From contig NC_134418.1 of NCBI RefSeq assembly GCF_030867145.1, forward strand, positions 2,662,802 through 2,726,801: a stretch of DNA of 64,000 bases. The letters run 5' to 3'. Of this stretch, positions 25,401-34,177 are shown piece by piece. Numbering within the stretch: position 1 is the first letter of the stretch; every line of letters begins with the position of its first letter. The position numbers and the translations under genes are program-made. The DNA comes from Opisthocomus hoazin. Its lineage: Eukaryota; Chordata; Aves; Opisthocomiformes; Opisthocomidae. The notes beneath the pieces were generated by a model that ran no database searches, was not told the origin of the DNA, and saw nothing but the letters and a program-made list of their open reading frames with translations.

Positions 25401-28400
25401 AGTTCAACACACAGCTTGGCGAGCTGCTATTGACAAGGCTGTTTGCACATCTTAAGTGGATTTAGGAGAAGTGGTTCTACCTCAGGAGTCGGAAGCTGGA
25501 CCAGACACTGTGTCACATCCTGGCAGGGACAGCACCTGGTTGGGTCTGTCTAATCCAGGGATTTTTCCCAAAATAGTCCTTCTTCCCTCACACTTCGTTG
25601 ATGTTATGATGAATATGGAGCCCCCAGCAGCAGGGTGTTTGGATTTTGAGATACTCAGTTAAAGTCACCTTCTGTGCCTTGGTGTGGTACCTCCAGCATT
25701 TTCACCCGGGCTAAATGTCTGGTTTTAGTCAGGCACCCGGAAACTTTGCCCCTCCATCTATGTATGTCCATTACCAGTTTATATTGGCATGGCTCAAGCT
25801 GGGAATGGTTTCCAGCTGAACTGGCTGAACAAGTGCCCCATTCAAGGAAATCCTTACTTTACTTTTCATACTATTTCAGCCTGTTCCTGCTCATTCTCGT
25901 GGTCTTCTCTGTGATACTCAGCTCCTACATTTTGCTGTGGTTACTCAGCTTCGTTCCATCAACAGACTTCATTAGCACATCGTTTCCACCTTGGGGGCCA
26001 ATATTGTTATTGCAAACCTCAAACAAATCAATTGCAGGACAGACCCAGGAGAAGCTCCACGAATAGATGGGCTCCCTCGCCCAGCACTGTTTGATCATTT
26101 CTCTGGTAGCCACTTCTTTACTTTTGACACAGTTCCCTCCCCAAACTCTATCTTCTTCCACTGGAGTAACAAGGTCACCTCATGGCACTGCATGAATTTT
26201 TCATTTAAAATCCAAAGAAAGGAGATTCTTCACATGCTCATTTTTTTTCCTGCCAAAATTTATTTTATCCAAGGAAACACCAGGTTCACACACTATGATC
26301 TCTTAGTCATTCCTTATGTTTTTAGTTTCCCCTCCCCTCCATACTGTTATAAAACCCAGAAAATTGTTGAGCAGCAACAAGCATCTCTGATGTCTCTCGT
26401 ATTACCTCTCTCTTTCAGATTTAAGCCGTGGTTTTGCTGGTCCCCAGCCCAGAGGCTGGATCCTGATTCGATAGTTGTCTTTCACCTCCTTGCCTCCACA
26501 TCTGAAGTCGTACGTGCTGGTCCTTGGAGATCTGGTGATGGAGAGTAGCCAGCCCTTCTGACACGGTGCTTTTTGGGATAGAGCTTCCCTGTAGTGCTCA
26601 TTTCTCAGTGCATTTCCATGACCCACTTTCCTTTTGCCACCCTCTTAAGATGAACCTTAAAATGGTTCATCTTTACTGAAAGAAAAGGTGGATTTGGGGT
26701 TTTTTTCCCAAGGGTTCTTAACTACATTATGGCAAAACATATATCTGGATATCAGCCATAATCTCATCCCTCATTTCATTGTATAATGTCTGCCCATCTT
26801 CCGTGTTTTCTTTTCAACGTAACCCATGAATGGATATATGAAGAGTACAGGGGGACTGGGGTCATTACATCACTCAGATTCCTTTTTCCCTTTGTTCACC
26901 TCAAAATAATTACAAACCGTGGCCGATTAATCCTGCTGTATCCCACCCAAGGGCTGGCTGCGCTCCAGCAAGGCAAGGAGCATCATTTGTTCCGTTTATT
27001 GCTGCTGTAACTCTGCAAGGTAGCGTGGTCCCCCAACTGACCTGGCTGGGCGCTCAGGCTTCCCAGGATTTCACCAATAGAGCAGAGTCTGCAAAATGCA
27101 CAAGGGCTCCCAAAGTTCTTCCATTTTCCTGGAAAGTGAAACCTGCTCAGCAATGAGTTTAAACACCCTATGAGTGCTGAGACACTCCGGAGTCCCTGGA
27201 AGAATGAACATTTTCCTAGAAAGGTTTGACAGCAGCCACAGTTATTGTTTTGGGGTTTTTTTTTTATTTGTTCCTAAATGGTAGCAAATGACTCTCCTAC
27301 TCTCCTGCCTTCCCAGTTTGATAGGTTTCTGTGACACTGTCCCAGAAATTCAGCAGAGTCCTAAGGCAACACGTCTACAACCAACAGAGAAGAGCAAAGG
27401 GAACACTTCCTAAACTGGCTAAACCTAGCCAAATTTCCAACTGGCAGCTCTCACAAGTGGCTGATAAGACAGAGTCAAGCCCCTCCTCCTGCCCTCTCTT
27501 TCTTAAAACCAGCAGAGGCAACACCTGCTTGGAGAGGTGATGCAGATAATGTGAGCTGGTGCCTGAGCACAGCAGACAAGGATGAACGTCACAGCAGCTT
27601 TTCTAGATCAGAAAAAGGTTAATCTGCTTCCGACAGTGACCAGCAATGGATATCTAAGGAAGAGGATAAGAATGGGGACAGCATGGGGCAAAACCTTTTC
27701 AAAGCATTCCCTTAACCTCCAAACTTGCAGCCCTGGGAGATCCTGAGCCACAGGTAAGGTCTCTGTGTTTGCGTTGCACTTGCTGGAGCGCTCTTCTGTG
27801 CGATCGTACTGTTTATTTCTTTGGAACCATGTTAGCTTTTAACAGTCACAAAATCCTGTCTCAAGGAAACAACACGCCAAAGATCCACTTTTTTCCAATC
27901 AGTTTTGGATCTGCTTCCTGCTCCTTTGATTTCCTGGCCCTCACTCTGATATGGGATGAGGCAGAGGACAGGTGATCTCCATCCACCTTGCCCAAATAGA
28001 TCTCTGCCCTCTCAGCCGGCAGCTGTGTCTTCTCCAGGTTGATGAGGCAACTTAGTCAGGCTAAAGTCGTTCCATCTACAGCAGCTGATCCACATCTTGG
28101 ATGATATGGTATAGATGAAGTGAGTGAGAACAACCGCTCCTCTGACTCTGCAGATGGAAATGATTTTTGAAGGAAGTTGTTTGGAAAAGGTCTAGCAGCA
28201 TCAAAACCCTAGTGGCAAGAGTGCTATCAACTTCACATTGAAAACTGCTACTCCTGCTCCATGTTGTGCTCCTGAAGGGCATCAGATGAGGGTCCTACAG
28301 GTGTACGTGCATGGGGAGGGGTGTCACCTGAGAACCTGTCCAGTAACCACCCCTGTGCAGAGCGTTGCGTGTCGGCTGACTCAGAAACATCCTCCTGTGA

Positions 28401-29026
28401 TGGAAGAGAAGGTGCCAGCCATCCCTTGGGCTCTGAGTTTATCCTTCTCACTCCCTGAGCTCTAACACCACCAGCCAAACCCTCTTGTCCCTAGCTCCTT
28501 TGGGTGATCTCCTCATTTTTGCTCATATAGAACGAGGTTTGGCCTGTCTTTTTCGTTCTTTGATGCCCATCACTCTATCAACCCTCCTTAGGGCTGTCCA
28601 ACTGGATTTGCCGCTATGGGATTTTCCTCCTGGGCTAAACTGCCAAATATTTCTGGTGAAGGGAAGACAGGCCATGCTTTTTCCTCCTGTTTCTGAACAT
28701 CCTCAGCACAGCAGGTAGTGCATTCCTGTTTTGTTCTACAGGTCGCTTTGGTAAATATTTCTCTTTTCATGCAAGATTTTGCTTAGGGCAACAAATGTTT
28801 TGACCCTGAGAGGCATAACAGAATCCAGTTCGGAAACTCGGATTATTGCTAAAGTGAAGAAGGACTGGGTTTCTGCAGTTTTTTGATTTATACACAGCTG
28901 ATGTGAGGCTGGATGCTTTTCCAGAAATTTTCAGCGATTATGACACAATCCTATCAATCATCATCAGTAGGCTTTTTTGAAGCCACATCATGGAAGCTTG
29001 CAGAGATGACCTGAAAGTGTGTTGCA

Positions 29027-29041
29027 TTTTTTTTTTTTTTT
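29027..29041 (+). repeat. Poly(T) run of 15
   Basis: Fifteen T in a row. On the other strand it would be a poly(A), but no retroposed gene body is recognised next to it. Confidence 0.85.
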
Positions 29042-29423
29042 GGTGTATCTTAGTCCAAATTTTGAGATTTTCCAAATCTCAAACTGTGAGGTCTAGAAAC
29101 ACCTGGGGAAGGGAGCACTCTGGTCTTTCCCAGTTTTGGAGATCAAGATAGTCAGTGTGGGGGCCTTCTATGGCACCTCATACTTCCTGGTGCATCCTCC
29201 CCTTATCTGCCTGGCTTTCTCTGCCCCCCCAGCAGCTGATTCCATCAGTTCTCACATTTGCCACCCCACTTCTCCAGACAGTTTCTTTCTTAGTCTAAAC
29301 CTCCCCATGTCTCCTTCCAGCAATGGTTTGTCTTGTCCACTGCGTGTCATGAGCCAAGACTCTGCCACCATTTCTCTGAGGGGCATTTTGAAGCAAAAGA
29401 CATTTGTGCATGGGTGCTCTCCT

Positions 29424-29447
29424 GGGATGGATGGATGGATGGATGGG
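29424..29447 (+). repeat. GGAT tetranucleotide run
   Basis: About five to six GGAT units in tandem are followed by degenerate GGGTAGATGGGCAG. The WMDGWMDG peptide seen in open frames here is the translation of this repeat. Confidence 0.9.
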
Positions 29448-30877
29448 TAGATGGGCAGAAGTTCTGGAATTGTCCTGGGTGTTTTTCAAGTTTCCTGAGT
29501 TGCATGAATCCCTTAATCTCCCAGTCATCATTTCACCGTTCATAAAAAGAGACAGCTACAGTTCTCTTGCCTTGTTTCTACAGCTATTTTTGGATGAGAG
29601 AACCATCTACTGTCATGGGAGTGTGCATGGTAGGGTCCTTCAAGGCAATCTTACTCAAGCAAGACAGACCAAAGTTGTGTTCCAGATTCCATTGTAACCA
29701 GTTTCACTCTCACAAATGCATTTCTTTAGTCAGCATATTTTATGTGCCTTTCCTGCCCAGTGATTTCTCCATGGACCTACCCAAACAATCCTTTCTTTCA
29801 CTGCCTTTGCTAAATTTGTTGTCCGGAGCTCTAGGGAGGAGCTTTTTGGTATACGACTAACATAAGTAACAATGGGATATTTTTACACCTGACTGATCAA
29901 TACCTTGATTCATTTGTAAGGAACAGTAGCAGGTAATTTTAGGAGGGGTGTGCCCGGAAGGAGTGTTTTTTACCTAACTCCATTCATCTCAGCACCCACC
30001 CAGCAATTACGAGAAAGCCCAGATCTGATAAGTAAAGCAGGAGGAACAATGATCCCTCTCTCTTCATAGTATTTGTGTCACGTCTCTTCTGGGTGGCTTT
30101 TCCTAGTGCATGGGTGTCCCCTCCTCCCCACACACAAGTAATTATAGAAAAGGCAGGAAATGCCTCCCTGGTGGGGTGGGCAGCGGAGGTTGTCCCCAGA
30201 CCCCTGCTACTCTTTTTTTTTCTTCAAACTTAGGAAGAAATGTTGCTTTCCTAGCACTGATTGCTTGATAGCTTCCGTTTGTCTAGAGGGGGAGGCTGTA
30301 GCTTGTTCTTGGCCCAGGAGCGGACAGCAAGGCTGCCATCGCGTTGCCCTCTCCAGCTCCAGCTGTGCAGGTGGAGGAGGTTGATAAAGCTTCCCTGATT
30401 TGCCCAAAACGAAGGTTTTCTTGCAGCTCAGACCTCAACAAAGGGACAAGGCAAAGTGCCAGGGAAAGCAAGTCCCCGTGTCCCTGCTCTGCACCCTTGT
30501 TTGTGGTGGGACACTAAGCCAAACCCATCTCTCTTTAATGCATGGGGTGACGGGGCTCAGGTCACCTCCTTCTGTTCAAGGACATCAGGATATCTCATTC
30601 CTGAGGGGTAGGCTGACTTTTTCCAAGGCAAAATATTTTTTCATTTGTTAAAAATCCCATAAAACTCACATATGTTCCAGTGATATTATTTTTCCTGGGC
30701 AAATAGCTACTTGAAAAATAGAGCACTAAAAAAGAATCTGCAAAATAATTAAAAATAATAATAAGCAGAAAATTCCAATCATTTCCCCAGTTTCCCGGCT
30801 AGATGTTTCAATTTCAGCTCATTGCAATTTCATTTTGAAAATTGTTTAAACATAATCATACTCTTTTTTAAGAAGTC

Positions 30878-30891
30878 AAAAAAAAAAAAAA
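30878..30891 (+). repeat. Poly(A) run of 14 in an AT-rich block
   Basis: Fourteen A lie within a strongly AT-rich interval (about 30640-31050). There are no flanking duplications or recognisable retroposon body. Confidence 0.85.
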
Positions 30892-31167
30892 CCAAGCCAG
30901 CTCAAGAGTAATGCTTTTTTAGTCCAAATGAGGTTTTATTAACACTTTCTTTTTCCCCACTGAGTAGCTCGAGAAATGCTCATTTTGGATGTGAACTACA
31001 GTTATGAAAGACATTAATTTATTTACAACTTTCCAAACCTGACGGAGGACTAAAAAAACCTGCTAAATGCACAGCTCCAGACTGGAACAAGGTAGAAACT
31101 TTCAAAGGGAAAGGAAGGCCAGAGATCACACTTTCCTTTGGATTTGCCAAGAGGGAAAAAAGAAGAC

Positions 31168-31187
31168 AAAAAAAAAAAAAAAAAAAA
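31168..31187 (+). repeat. Poly(A) run of about 20
   Basis: Twenty A in a row, preceded by A/G-rich sequence (31154-31166). No processed pseudogene or SINE body is recognised before it, so it is treated as a simple repeat. Confidence 0.85.
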
Positions 31188-31544
31188 GTAATTTTTTCTT
31201 GACTTCTTTATGCTTTATACATATATCACATGCAAATGGCTGTACAAATTATTTCCCTTCTCTATTTTGCTCGTGAAAAATAAGAATGTGCAATTCCTCT
31301 GGTTTTCTGGGAGAACTTGCTGGAGGATTAATGAGGTGATGCCACGAGTAAACGCCAGTTAAGAACCCTGAACAGCTCCAGCGAAGAAACCTTCCCAGAG
31401 AGTTTAAATACCTGTTTAGCTAAAATACCTGACCCAGCAGCTGAGAAAAACTCTTGCTGCAAATGTTCAAAAGCGCTGCTTGAGCTTTCAGTGTGGAAAA
31501 AGCACCCCGGTGCTTCTCTCAATCATCAGAGGAGCCTCAGTGTT

Positions 31545-31672
31545 AAGAAAAGAGACAGGGAAGGAAGGGCAAAGAGGAGAGGAGAGGAGGAAAAGAAGGA
31601 ATAGAAATGGAAGAGAAGGAAAAAGAAAGAGAAGAGAAGAAGAGAGAAAAAAACAAGGAAAAAAAAGAAAAG
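31545..31672 (+). repeat. Purine-rich (GA) tract
   Basis: About 128 bases are almost entirely A and G, with only a few pyrimidine interruptions. They consist of mixed GAGGA, GAAAAG and AGAGAA units without one fixed period. Such tracts can form triplex DNA. It lies about 0.9 kb upstream of the CpG island. Open frames across it are low-complexity shadows. Confidence 0.9.
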
Positions 31673-32615
31673 ACCATTGAAAGGGCAAGCCTGCAGTAGG
31701 AGGAGGAGCAGAGGTGGCCGTGTTTACAGGGTACTGACTTGGGAATGGGCCTTCTTCTGTCGGTCAGCGCACTGGGTGAACCTGACGACATCACGTTTTG
31801 TGTCTCAGCTATTCCATGCGTGAAATGGAGGTAGAGGAAAATGAGGCTCACTCATCATCATAAAGATTAAGAGGTGGCTTTAGGAGCCAGACTCAGCTGC
31901 TTGGCTTCCTAAAAGAAAGTCACCTGCTGGGACAAGGAAATTAAAGGTGGGGGAGGCTGGGGGAAGCACCAGGGGACAACAGCCAGGGACCTCTTGCAGG
32001 GGCTGGATGGGCTCCGTGCACCATGGGGAAGGAGGTGTGGGGACCTGGATGGAGGGTTATGGAGGCACATAGCCTGAATTTACAGGGGTGGTTTTTGAAG
32101 GAGGTTTGGGAGATGATCATGTTGCAGGGGATTGATGGAACGTATCATGGCTGGGAGGGTTGGCAGGGTGTAGCCCAAGACTTCAGGGCTGTGCCTCTGC
32201 TAGCAGTCAAGACCAGGATATGGGTCCAAGGGGCTGAGGCTGCCATTCTGAGCCAGCGCCCTGTCTGAGGCTGCAAAGGGATGAGGGTCTGGGGGGCTCT
32301 GAGGGGTGCTGGAGCCCCCCAGGAGGATAGCGGGGGAGGAAGAAGATGAAAAGCTTCTTCCCAAAGGAGGAAGCTTGGTTTGGGGCTGGGAGGGGTGAAA
32401 GCGGCCATGTAGGGACTAGCCCAAGACACTGCTCGGGGTTGGGGGGACGGTTCCCCCCCCTCCACCAAACAGGGATGGGGAGGAGCGGGGCCGGGCCGCC
32501 AAGCCCCTCCCCGAGGGGGAGAGGAGAGGCGGGGGGAGCCGGTGGAGGCAGCCCGGGGAGAGCGGCGAGGGAGCGGCGGAGCCCGCGCCCCGCGGAGAGA
32601 AGTTTGCTGCTGAAA

Positions 32616-32665
32616 GGGGGGGGGGGGGGGGGGCGGGAGAAAGAGGGGGAAAAGGGGGGGGGGGG
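32616..32665 (+). repeat. Two long G runs (18 G and 12 G) in the promoter
   Basis: There are 18 consecutive G at 32616-32633 and 12 consecutive G at 32654-32665, separated by a purine-rich spacer. Runs of this kind can form G-quadruplexes and are also common sites of sequencing and assembly length error, so the exact counts should not be trusted. Confidence 0.9.
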
Positions 32666-32683
32666 AAACACAATAAGGATAAA

Positions 32684-32698
32684 ATAATAATAAAAAGG
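32684..32698 (+). promoter_or_regulatory. A/T-rich TATA-like element inside the CpG island
   Basis: A short block of AATAATAATAAAAAGG composition (within 32671-32700) stands alone in otherwise G-rich DNA, about 265-280 bases before the start codon. If used as a TATA-like element it would place initiation near 32715-32730, just before the small upstream ORF. This is inference from position and composition only. The block could equally lie inside the 5' UTR or be a simple-repeat remnant. Confidence 0.25.
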
Positions 32699-32733
32699 GA
32701 AAGGAGCGGTCCCTCCGCAGGTGCCCCGGAGGG

Positions 32734-32796
32734 ATGAGGCGGAGAGCATCCGGCATGAGCCGGGCCCGGCGAGGGGCTGAGCCGGCGGCCGTGTGA
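32734..32796 (+). CDS. Upstream ORF (20 codons) in the putative 5' UTR
   Basis: An ATG at 32734 opens 20 codons that end at a TGA at 32794-32796, followed 167 bases later by the main start codon. The peptide is arginine- and alanine-rich (six Arg in 20 residues, second Met at residue 8). Base -3 is G, a reasonable initiation context. If the transcript starts upstream of 32734, ribosomes would meet this frame first and must reinitiate or leak past it to reach 32964. It is more likely a translational control element than a functional peptide. Whether it lies in the mRNA depends on the unknown start site. Confidence 0.4.
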   Translation: MRRRASGMSRARRGAEPAAV

Positions 32797-32827
32797 GCCC
32801 CGGGAGGGTCGGGCCAGGGCGGTGGGG

Positions 32828-32860
32828 CCCCCCCCATCCCCAGCCTCCCCCCCCCCCCCC
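32828..32860 (+). repeat. Two C runs (8 C and 14 C) just before exon 1
   Basis: There are eight C at 32828-32835 and 14 C at 32847-32860, about 105-135 bases before the start codon. They are complementary to the G runs 180-230 bases upstream. They could form an i-motif in DNA or pair with the G runs in RNA if both are transcribed. Confidence 0.9.
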
Positions 32861-32963
32861 TCCCCAACCTCCGCGCATCCTCCGGCACCGCCCGCGCGGG
32901 TCGGGGCCGGGCCGTGCCGTGCCGTGCCGAGTCGGTGGGATCCGAGCCGTGCCGAGCGGTAGG

Positions 32964-33003
32964 ATGAGGGGCATCCTCTACTTCTGCACGCTGATCCTCC
33001 TGG
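32964..33003 (+). CDS. First coding exon (signal-peptide exon) of an unidentified secreted or membrane protein gene
   Basis: Seen: an ATG at 32964 with A at -3 opens 13 codons plus one base, encoding MRGILYFCTLILL and then a split codon. The exon stops at a perfect GTGAGT donor at 33004-33009, so the intron is phase 1. The peptide has one basic residue followed by a run of I, L, Y, F, C, T and L, which is how a signal peptide begins. The upstream frame is open for about 57 more codons, but it has no ATG, only a GTG at 32793, and is proline/glycine/arginine-rich in the way of translated GC-rich UTR. The start at 32964 is therefore preferred. It sits inside a strong CpG island, as expected for exon 1 of a vertebrate gene. 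Inference: a secreted or type I membrane protein whose remaining exons lie beyond the first long introns. I do not recognise the gene from these residues, so no symbol is given. Confidence 0.72.
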
Positions 33004-33308
33004 GTGAGTAGCGGGGAGGCACCGGGGGGGAGGGAAGGACGGAGGGAGGGGGGAAGACACACGGACAACTTTCTGTTGGGGTTTGCTTGCGGGGGGCATT
33101 TCGGCCACCCTCCCACCCATCCCCAGCACCCCAGGAGCAGAGGGGAGCATCCCCCCAGCCTGCTGTTGCCTCCTTTGCTCTGGACCCGAGCGCTGGGATC
33201 TTTCCCCACCGCCGCTCCGGATAGTCCTGTCTGCCGCGGAGATGGCTGGGTTTACACCGGGGATCCAGGCTCTTCTCGCTGGGGAAGGGGAGCTCGGAGA
33301 TGTGTGTT

Positions 33309-33325
33309 GGGGGGGGGGGGGGGGG
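33309..33325 (+). repeat. 17-G homopolymer in intron 1
   Basis: Seventeen consecutive G lie about 300 bases downstream of the first splice donor, still within the CpG island. G runs near a donor can act as intronic splicing enhancers and can form quadruplexes. The length is likely polymorphic or error-prone. Confidence 0.9.
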
Positions 33326-34156
33326 AGGAAGGCAAATTTTGCACGGCGCCGGGTGATGGGGATGCTGGAAAATATCGGGGTGTCGGGGCTGGCAGCCCCC
33401 GCTCCGGCTCTGTAGTGTGCAGCGCCGAGCACCGCGTCCTGAGCTCCGGCCCGACCCCGAGTGGGTGTGGGGATGTGCTCAGGGGCTCCTGCTTCAGCTT
33501 TCCCCCCCAAAACTAAGCTCTCCTCGGGGCTTTTATTTTTTTTTCAACTGGGGTAAGGAACCCAGATGCCTCCCCCATCGCTCCGCCAGCTCTGACGGCA
33601 CCCCTCGTCCCCTTGCCGTGGCTGCGAGATGCTGTCCCCAGGGGGATGCCGCGGTACCCGCGGGGACGCGGGCTGCAGCACCCGCGGTTGGAGCATCCCA
33701 CTCGCACCCCTGCTTCTCCCCCCTGCTCGGGGCTTCCCGGCGTGTAATTCCGCGTCCCGGGGAAGAGCCGCGGGGGAAGGGGCTGCAGCTCGTCCCTTCG
33801 GGTATTTCCCCCCCTCCCCGAGCTCCTTTGAGATAGCAAACCCGAGAATGAGCCTGTGCTTAAACAGACCAGGAAAGGCTGCGGGGTGGGGAGGGTGGGG
33901 GTTTGGGGTAGGATGCGCCGATTCTTTTTGGGTGGTCGCTGGGGCTGGAAAAGGTCTTGGGATGTGTCGAGGTGGCTGGGACAACCCGGTGTCGTGTGTG
34001 TGTCACCCCCCCCGGCTCTGCCTCCTCCGCACCCCGAGCATCCCTGCTGTGAGCCCACCTCCTGGGGAAGACCCCGGGGAGGTTTTTTGCCCTCGATGGG
34101 GAAGGCTTTGTGAGAGCTCCAGGTAACTCTTTTTTGCCGGCTTTCCTTGTCACTAG

Positions 34157-34177
34157 ATGTCAGCAGCAGCAACTCCT
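34157..34177 (+). CDS. Candidate 21-nt coding microexon following exon 1
   Basis: Seen: a pyrimidine-rich tract with the acceptor CACTAG ends at 34156. It is followed by 21 bases and then the consensus donor GTAAGT at 34178-34183. Joined to the phase-1 end of exon 1, the split codon becomes GAT and the insert reads DVSSSNS, leaving phase 1 again with no stop. Because the length is a multiple of three, the exon could be skipped without changing frame. Known: genes for some cell-surface proteins, such as the L1 family of adhesion molecules, have a tiny exon just after the signal peptide. Inference: this may be an optional microexon at the N-terminus of the mature protein. The risk is chance: an acceptor and donor 21 bases apart can occur by accident in GC-rich DNA. 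RNA evidence is needed. Confidence 0.35.

Larger units (their letters stand above)
22460..32469. other. Unique non-coding sequence upstream of the CpG island
   Basis: About 10 kb hold no recognised gene. The longest open frames (23798-24370 plus, 190 codons; 25991-26548 plus, 185 codons) have no family resemblance and no splice or promoter support. AT-rich blocks at about 25100-25350 and 30640-31060 are possible regulatory or simple AT-rich DNA. The last kilobase before the island contains the purine tract. Confidence 0.55.
32470..33840. promoter_or_regulatory. CpG island and promoter region
   Basis: CG dinucleotides are abundant and GC content very high from about 32.47 kb. They are densest at 32480-32990 and taper through the start of intron 1 to about 33.84 kb. 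The flanking tens of kilobases are AT-richer and CpG-poor. The island covers the 5' untranslated region, the signal-peptide exon and the first splice donor. It includes repeats of GCCGT just before the start codon (about 32910-32958) and several homopolymeric G and C runs. This is the usual promoter type for broadly or developmentally expressed vertebrate genes. The transcription start cannot be placed by eye. Confidence 0.85.

Noticed and set aside
31168-31187. Poly(A) run as the tail of a processed pseudogene
   Set aside because: The preceding sequence does not resemble any gene or SINE, and no flanking duplication was seen.
32793-32963. A 57-codon in-frame N-terminal extension of exon 1 starting at a GTG
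   Set aside because: It has no ATG, is low-complexity, and has no recognisable function. The ATG at 32964 gives a proper signal peptide.
32145-33510. Long minus-strand open frames of 354, 255 and 364 codons across the CpG island
   Set aside because: They are proline-, serine- and glycine-rich with homopolymer runs, the usual translation of GC-rich DNA lacking stop codons. Three overlapping frames are open at once, and they run antisense to the real exon.
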